Shown piece after piece: positions 60,492 to 64,000 of a stretch of DNA of 64,000 nucleotides. Location: contig JACJXW010000005.1 in NCBI GenBank assembly GCA_020636405.1, positions 1,116,001 to 1,180,000 of the forward strand, given 5' to 3'. Within the stretch, counting starts at the first letter, position 1; each line of letters opens with the position of its first letter. Origin of the DNA: Lewinellaceae bacterium. GTDB lineage: Bacteria; Bacteroidota; Bacteroidia; Chitinophagales; Saprospiraceae. Both the position numbers and the translations under genes were made by a program. The notes beneath the pieces are model-generated. The model searched no databases. It saw only the letters and a program-made list of their open reading frames with translations, and was not told the DNA's origin.

Positions 60492-61319
60492 TTACTGTTT
60501 AAAATCAACCGCCAACTTACGGATATCCCCCTGGTCCCAGGGGTTGACGATAGCAAGTTTCATGCTGGAAACCGGCCCTTTCACCACAAAAGACACCGTG
60601 CCATCCTTATAACTGTTGTTTTCCACGACCTCATTCAGCCCGCTGGAAGGCTCCAGCAGGGCGCCGGCTTCGTCCAACTCCAGGCGGAAAGTGTCGTCCC
60701 AGAAATTTACGCCATTCCCCTTTCGGCCGGAGCAGCGAATGGTGAAGGATACCTGCCGGGCGTCGCCGCCCAGGCTCTCCATTTCGCCGCTCAGGATGCG
60801 ATAGCTTATCTCAATACCGGTGGAAAAGATGAACGTAACTTCACTGCCCTGCGGGAATCGGAGCGCCTGGCTTGAGGAAGAGGCCTCCTCCGGAATGGAA
60901 GCTTCGGAAGCAGTGGGTTCCGCTGCCGGGCGGGTTACGGCAGGCTTCAGTTTAGAATAGCCGGCGATCAGCCCGGCCAGCACTGCGGCGCCGATCAGCA
61001 CCCATTTGGCCCATCGGGCCTTTCCGGCCGGTAGGGGCGGAGGCATACCTGAGGCAGCGGCCTCCTCTTCCTGCACGGGCAAATCGTCTATGAGGGACAG
61101 CAGGGCGGAGAGTATCCGGTTTTTGATCCGGTCCGCTTCCTCTACCGACAAGGTGCCTTTGAGGCTGTTCTGCTCCAGTTCCTTCAGGCGGTTGTATTGG
61201 ATCCAAAGGGCATTGTGCCATTCTTTTGCTTTCTGGCCTTTGCCATAGCTCAACAGGGACTGGAAGGCCTGCTCGAGATCCCCATTGCCCACCAGTTCCT
61301 TCAGATATTGCTTGTCCAT
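60492..61319 (-). CDS. EAD11-like effector-associated domain fused to membrane helix and outer domain
   Basis: 275 residues. Residues 1-80 (LKELVGNGDLEQAFQSLL, WIQYNRLKELEQNSLKGTLS, EADRIKNRILSALLSLIDDL) match the helical effector-associated domain 11 pattern known from Bacteroidota conflict-system proteins. A proline-rich linker, one transmembrane helix (VLIGAAVLAGLIAGYSKL, ~106-124) and a low-complexity spacer lead to a ~120-residue extracytoplasmic beta-rich domain that I do not recognise. EADs are adaptor domains thought to recruit effectors such as caspases or NTPases. No intact effector gene is adjacent. A small ORF precedes it. Confidence 0.7.
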   Translation of the reverse strand: MDKQYLKELVGNGDLEQAFQSLLSYGKGQKAKEWHNALWIQYNRLKELEQNSLKGTLSVEEADRIKNRILSALLSLIDDLPVQEEEAAASGMPPPLPAGKARWAKWVLIGAAVLAGLIAGYSKLKPAVTRPAAEPTASEASIPEEASSSSQALRFPQGSEVTFIFSTGIEISYRILSGEMESLGGDARQVSFTIRCSGRKGNGVNFWDDTFRLELDEAGALLEPSSGLNEVVENNSYKDGTVSFVVKGPVSSMKLAIVNPWDQGDIRKLAVDFKQ

Positions 61320-61409
61320 AGGTGCTGCATCCTGGGACTGTACCTCCAGGAAATACCCTGTAATATCTGCAATTTCCGTTTGACATGCTGTGAAAAATTT
61401 GGAACCCGC

Positions 61410-61538
61410 TTATTGTTCACGGCGGGTGGAAAAGAAAGCGATCAGGGAATCCACTGCTCCTACGATAAAGACTGCGGGGTCTTCCTTGATCTTTTGCAGG
61501 AGTTCGGGCTCAGTCACTGAAATGTTTGGTTTTATCAA
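61410..61538 (-). CDS. 42-residue small ORF upstream of EAD11-like gene
   Basis: TTG start with a perfect AGGAGG ribosome-binding site (61547-61552) 8 nt upstream; product MIKPNISVTEPELLQKIKED to STRREQ with a short hydrophobic stretch (AVFIVGAVDSLIAFF). The ribosome-binding site lies at the foot of a 9-bp hairpin (61540-61567). It precedes the EAD11-like gene by 90 bp. It may be a leader peptide, a small partner protein, or chance. Confidence 0.45.
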   Translation of the reverse strand: MIKPNISVTEPELLQKIKEDPAVFIVGAVDSLIAFFSTRREQ

Positions 61539-61539
61539 T

Positions 61540-61567
61540 AATGCAACCTCCTGGTTTTGGTTGCATT
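61540..61567 (-). promoter_or_regulatory. hairpin over the small-ORF ribosome-binding site
   Basis: Arms AATGCAACC (61540-61548) and GGTTGCATT (61559-61567) with a 10-nt loop that contains most of the AGGAGG. Folding would hide the ribosome-binding site. Confidence 0.45.
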
Positions 61568-61597
61568 AATTGACAAAATATAAAATAGGTTAGGAAT

Positions 61598-62968
61598 TCA
61601 ATTACTGCCGCCCTTACCGTTTACACTCATCCGATAGGCCTTCACCAGGGCGCCCTCACAGTCCACCACCTGCAACACATAAGTACCTGCCGGCAGGATC
61701 AGCGGTTTTTTCCCATCGATCACGAACTGGTCAACCGGGACAGCGTCCGGTTGTTCCCCTTCCCGGATGGCCCGCAATAAATGGCCTTTGTAGCTATTCA
61801 TAGGTTCCGGGAGTGGAACCTGTACCTTTTTCCCATCCATCATCCATCCGGGCCTGCCGTCGAGGAAGTGGGTCCTCGGGTGGTAGACCTGGATATCGAG
61901 GTTCCCGGAACTGATGGGGTCCAATACAGGCTCGCCTTGTTGGTTGAGGAATACGGTGGGCTGATCGAAGTGGAACGTGCTATCGGCGTACCGGTAGTAA
62001 TGGTGCTCTTTCTCCGGTACGTTTAGCCCGGACATCTTCTCCTGGCTGACCGTAAGGATGTCCTGTTCCGCCAACCTTTTGAGCTGCATGCCCATCGGTT
62101 CGTAGTTCCGGTCTCCCAATTCGTTGATGTGGCTGTAGCCGGCGTGCACCAGCACTTTGCCATTTTTGTCCTGCTGCAGGGTTTGCCGGTAGAGGTTCAG
62201 GGCCTGGTCCCGGTCTCTGGCGGTGCCCCGGTTGCCGCCTTGCGTCTCATAGGAGATCAGGGTGTAGCCGATCCTGAGCGCCTCCCTGATCAGGTTGCCG
62301 AAGTGGGCGTCTTTGGTGTAATAGCCGGTGGAGCGGACGGGGTAGCCCCGCTGCTGAAGCAGGGTATCCTGATGAGACAAGGCTTCCAGGGCCAGGTAGC
62401 GGTATCCTTTCTCCCATAGCGGCTGCAACAGCCTTTCGGTGAAATTCCGGTGCTGGGAGTTGTAATGGGCTTCATTGATCAATGTGAAATGGTAGTTCCC
62501 CGCCTGATCGGCAATGTATTCCAGGGCGGAGGTGGGGCGGGCATTGCTCAGGGCTTCCTCCGTTGAGGCGGGGCCTGTTAGGAAGGCGATCAGCATTCTG
62601 GCCTGGGCTTTGGCGGCTTCGCTTTCCTCCGGGTTGTTCAGGATGCTGTTGGCCTTGTCGAGCAAGCCGTTGTTTTCTGTTCCCATCCCCCCGAATTGGA
62701 GGTATTCAAAAGGGTTGCCCTGCACACTTGCGTCTTTTGTTGCCTGCTCCAGTGCATTCTGGTAATCCCCGTAGAAGGCGAACAGGACGGCATGCTGTTC
62801 CGGATCGCCTCCGTTCAGGCTGATCTGGCAAAATTCCCGGTAGCCGGGGTCAAAACCGGGCGCCGGCCCGATGTTTATCTCGGTGAACTGCTGTGAGGAG
62901 GCCTGCCCGCAGGAGGCCAGTAAGAAAGCGGTGGCTGCGTGTAAGAGGGTACAGGTGGTAGCGCGCAT
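61598..62968 (-). CDS. EreA/ChaN-like superfamily lipoprotein
   Basis: 456 residues from the ATG at 62968, giving a lipoprotein signal (LLHAATAFLLASC, Cys20). The middle has the pattern of erythromycin-esterase/ChaN-like folds: FTLINEAHYNSQHRNFTERLLQPLWEKGYRYLALEAL (Glu-x-His and a downstream Glu), ISYETQGG, and KVLVHAGYSHINELG. The C-terminal part is beta-rich. The family includes hydrolases and haem-binding proteins, so no reaction is assigned. A good Bacteroidota promoter lies just upstream. Confidence 0.7.
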   Translation of the reverse strand: MRATTCTLLHAATAFLLASCGQASSQQFTEINIGPAPGFDPGYREFCQISLNGGDPEQHAVLFAFYGDYQNALEQATKDASVQGNPFEYLQFGGMGTENNGLLDKANSILNNPEESEAAKAQARMLIAFLTGPASTEEALSNARPTSALEYIADQAGNYHFTLINEAHYNSQHRNFTERLLQPLWEKGYRYLALEALSHQDTLLQQRGYPVRSTGYYTKDAHFGNLIREALRIGYTLISYETQGGNRGTARDRDQALNLYRQTLQQDKNGKVLVHAGYSHINELGDRNYEPMGMQLKRLAEQDILTVSQEKMSGLNVPEKEHHYYRYADSTFHFDQPTVFLNQQGEPVLDPISSGNLDIQVYHPRTHFLDGRPGWMMDGKKVQVPLPEPMNSYKGHLLRAIREGEQPDAVPVDQFVIDGKKPLILPAGTYVLQVVDCEGALVKAYRMSVNGKGGSN

Positions 62969-62997
62969 GATCTTGGATTTGTTACGTGTCCTTGGAT

Positions 62998-63027
62998 CGC
63001 CAAATTTATTTGGCGTCGCAGATGTAA
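62998..63027. repeat. dispersed 30-bp palindromic repeat, copy 2
   Basis: CGCCAAATTTATTTGGCG followed by TCGCAGATGTAA, 28 of 30 identical to 51368-51397. This copy overlaps the promoter of the EreA/ChaN-like gene. Confidence 0.6.
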
Positions 63028-63032
63028 GCAAA
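63001..63032 (-). promoter_or_regulatory. Bacteroidota-type promoter
   Basis: Minus-strand TTTG (63032-63029), a 20-bp spacer and TAAATTTG (63008-63001) fit the TTTG/TAnnTTTG consensus. The start codon is 33 bp downstream. Confidence 0.65.
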
Positions 63033-63216
63033 GATGAGTATTTGGGCCGGGGTTGTGAAAAAAGGAGGTCATAAATCTGGGCTTCATTTTTCACTCCTTA
63101 TTTTCCTCCTCGAGTATATCAACAGTCAGGCAGCTGGCCAGATGCCCCTTCTTCAGTTCTTTCCTAAGCAATGTATATATTCAAACAACTTGCCGCTAAA
63201 ATTCCCGCAGCAACCG

Positions 63217-64000
63217 TTACTGTTCATTCATCATTTTGAAGGCCTTGTAAACCGCTATGTGCAGGATGGTAGCGTGGTCCTCGTCGAGTATAGGCTCGTA
63301 AAACAGCGTAATGTTTTTATTTCCCGAGTTCCTGATGGCGTCCACGAGTTTGTCGGCCACTTCGTGCATCACCGGGTGTTCCTTTCCCAAAGAGACAAAC
63401 ACTTTCTTTTCAAGGCCAGGGTGGGCACTGAGTAGGGAATCCGCGCTGTCCACCAACGACTGCCTGTCCCACCAAAGGGAAGGGCTGACGATGATGTAAT
63501 CGTCAAACAGGTGAGGCTTTTTCAAAAGTATCTCCGTAGCGAGGAGGCCGCCCATGGACTGGCCGATGATCGTACGCGTCCCGTTGGTTCTGTAGCTTTT
63601 TTCGATGAAGGGCTGTAATTCCTGCTCGATGAAATCGATGAACTTTTCGGAGCCTCCGCCGGTGGGCAGGGCCTTCAGGTCTTCCGGGTCCGTCGTCGGG
63701 TGGGTAAAATCCCTGTACCGGTCGACGTTGGCAATGCCTACTACTATTGATCTGGGCATCAGCTCGTACATATTCATGAACTGAACCAGGCCGACGATAT
63801 GCAGGAGGTCTTCGTGGGCCGAGCCGTCCAAAAGGTAAATAACCGGGTAGGTGGCTGCGGAATCCGGGTGGTATCCGTCCGGTAGATAGATGTTAAGGGG
63901 CCTCTTTTCGGAGAGTGCTTGCGATATTATTTCTTCAATAATGCCGATGGTAAGTGGCTCCCGGCCATCTTCCTGCGCTCCGGTTATTTTCTGAGCGGAC
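63217..64000 (-). CDS. alpha/beta-hydrolase esterase (partial, N terminus beyond window)
   Basis: At least 260 residues; the frame stays open to the window edge. Esterase D/IroE-like family: LNIYLPDGYHP, YPVIYLLDGSAHEDLL, nucleophile elbow IIGQSMGGLLATEIL, DDYIIVSPSLWWD and the catalytic His in DEDHATILHIAVYKAF. Such enzymes hydrolyse carboxylic esters, including acyl groups on sugars or siderophores. The visible part has all catalytic elements. Start and any signal peptide are outside the window. Confidence 0.88.
   Translation of the reverse strand, partial: SAQKITGAQEDGREPLTIGIIEEIISQALSEKRPLNIYLPDGYHPDSAATYPVIYLLDGSAHEDLLHIVGLVQFMNMYELMPRSIVVGIANVDRYRDFTHPTTDPEDLKALPTGGGSEKFIDFIEQELQPFIEKSYRTNGTRTIIGQSMGGLLATEILLKKPHLFDDYIIVSPSLWWDRQSLVDSADSLLSAHPGLEKKVFVSLGKEHPVMHEVADKLVDAIRNSGNKNITLFYEPILDEDHATILHIAVYKAFKMMNEQ

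Noticed and set aside
1..64000. tRNA, rRNA or riboswitch genes
   Set aside because: Reading the intergenic gaps I found no cloverleaf-like sequence, rRNA segment or known riboswitch core; a covariance-model scan would be needed to be certain.

Overview
The window looks like a chromosomal segment of a Bacteroidota bacterium, most likely a marine or aquatic member of the Saprospiria (Lewinella/Phaeodactylibacter-like). The evidence is the mix of gene families: orphan FtsX/MacB-type permeases, type IX secretion (T9SS) C-terminal tails, giant YD-repeat (RHS) proteins of the Bacteroidota kind, an effector-associated domain, and promoters matching the Bacteroidota TTTG-N20-TAnnTTTG pattern. The lineage is inferred; no rRNA or tRNA gene was seen.

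Layout. 0.2-3.9 kb: an ABC exporter (ATPase plus FtsX permease) followed by a decayed third permease fragment. 4.0-19.7 kb: three consecutive giant secreted proteins, namely an RHS protein with a variable AT-richer C-terminal tip, an SpvB/TcB-like YD-repeat protein, and a 14-repeat FG-GAP/VCBS protein with a T9SS tail. 20.2-25.4 kb: a tandem pair of membrane-anchored CotH-like/parallel beta-helix proteins. 25.7-27.2 kb: a Calx-beta/YD-repeat lipoprotein. 27.6-35.5 kb: a hydrogenase locus. hypA, hypB and hypC lie on the minus strand and are split by a complete IS4-family insertion sequence with target duplication. A 69-residue His-rich membrane protein follows. The structural genes (small subunit, large subunit, cytochrome b, maturation protease) are divergent on the plus strand; the small subunit has the extra cysteines of O2-tolerant [NiFe] enzymes. 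hypD, hypE and hypF are not in the window.

35.8-42.4 kb: another FtsX permease, a CIA30-like protein, a dihaem cytochrome c, a phosphofructokinase with pyrophosphate-type active-site residues, and an ADP-ribosylglycohydrolase. 42.5-47.1 kb: a polyamine cassette. It contains a PNPOx-like flavoprotein, AdoMet decarboxylase, a glutathionylspermidine-synthase-like ATP-grasp enzyme, an overlapping YgiB/YjfM-like envelope protein, and a divergent membrane-embedded spermidine-synthase-like protein. 47.1-51.2 kb: a Dabb lipoprotein, a saccharopine-dehydrogenase-like enzyme, and a HAD phosphatase/APH-like kinase pair. 51.6-64 kb: exported hydrolases and signalling proteins on the minus strand: sulfatase, two beta-lactamase-fold serine hydrolases, a membrane class III nucleotide cyclase, a caspase fragment, an arylsulfotransferase-like protein with a T9SS tail, a polysaccharide deacetylase, an EAD11-like membrane protein with a small ORF in front, an EreA/ChaN-like lipoprotein, and an esterase cut by the window edge.

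Many intergenic gaps carry short, imperfectly repeated words that differ from gap to gap, or strong inverted repeats. Several of these act plausibly as terminators; others look like dispersed repeat elements. The most promising places for new biology are the polyamine cassette, the three-gene RHS/SpvB/FG-GAP array, the EAD11-TM protein with its caspase remnant nearby, and the tandem CotH-like pair.
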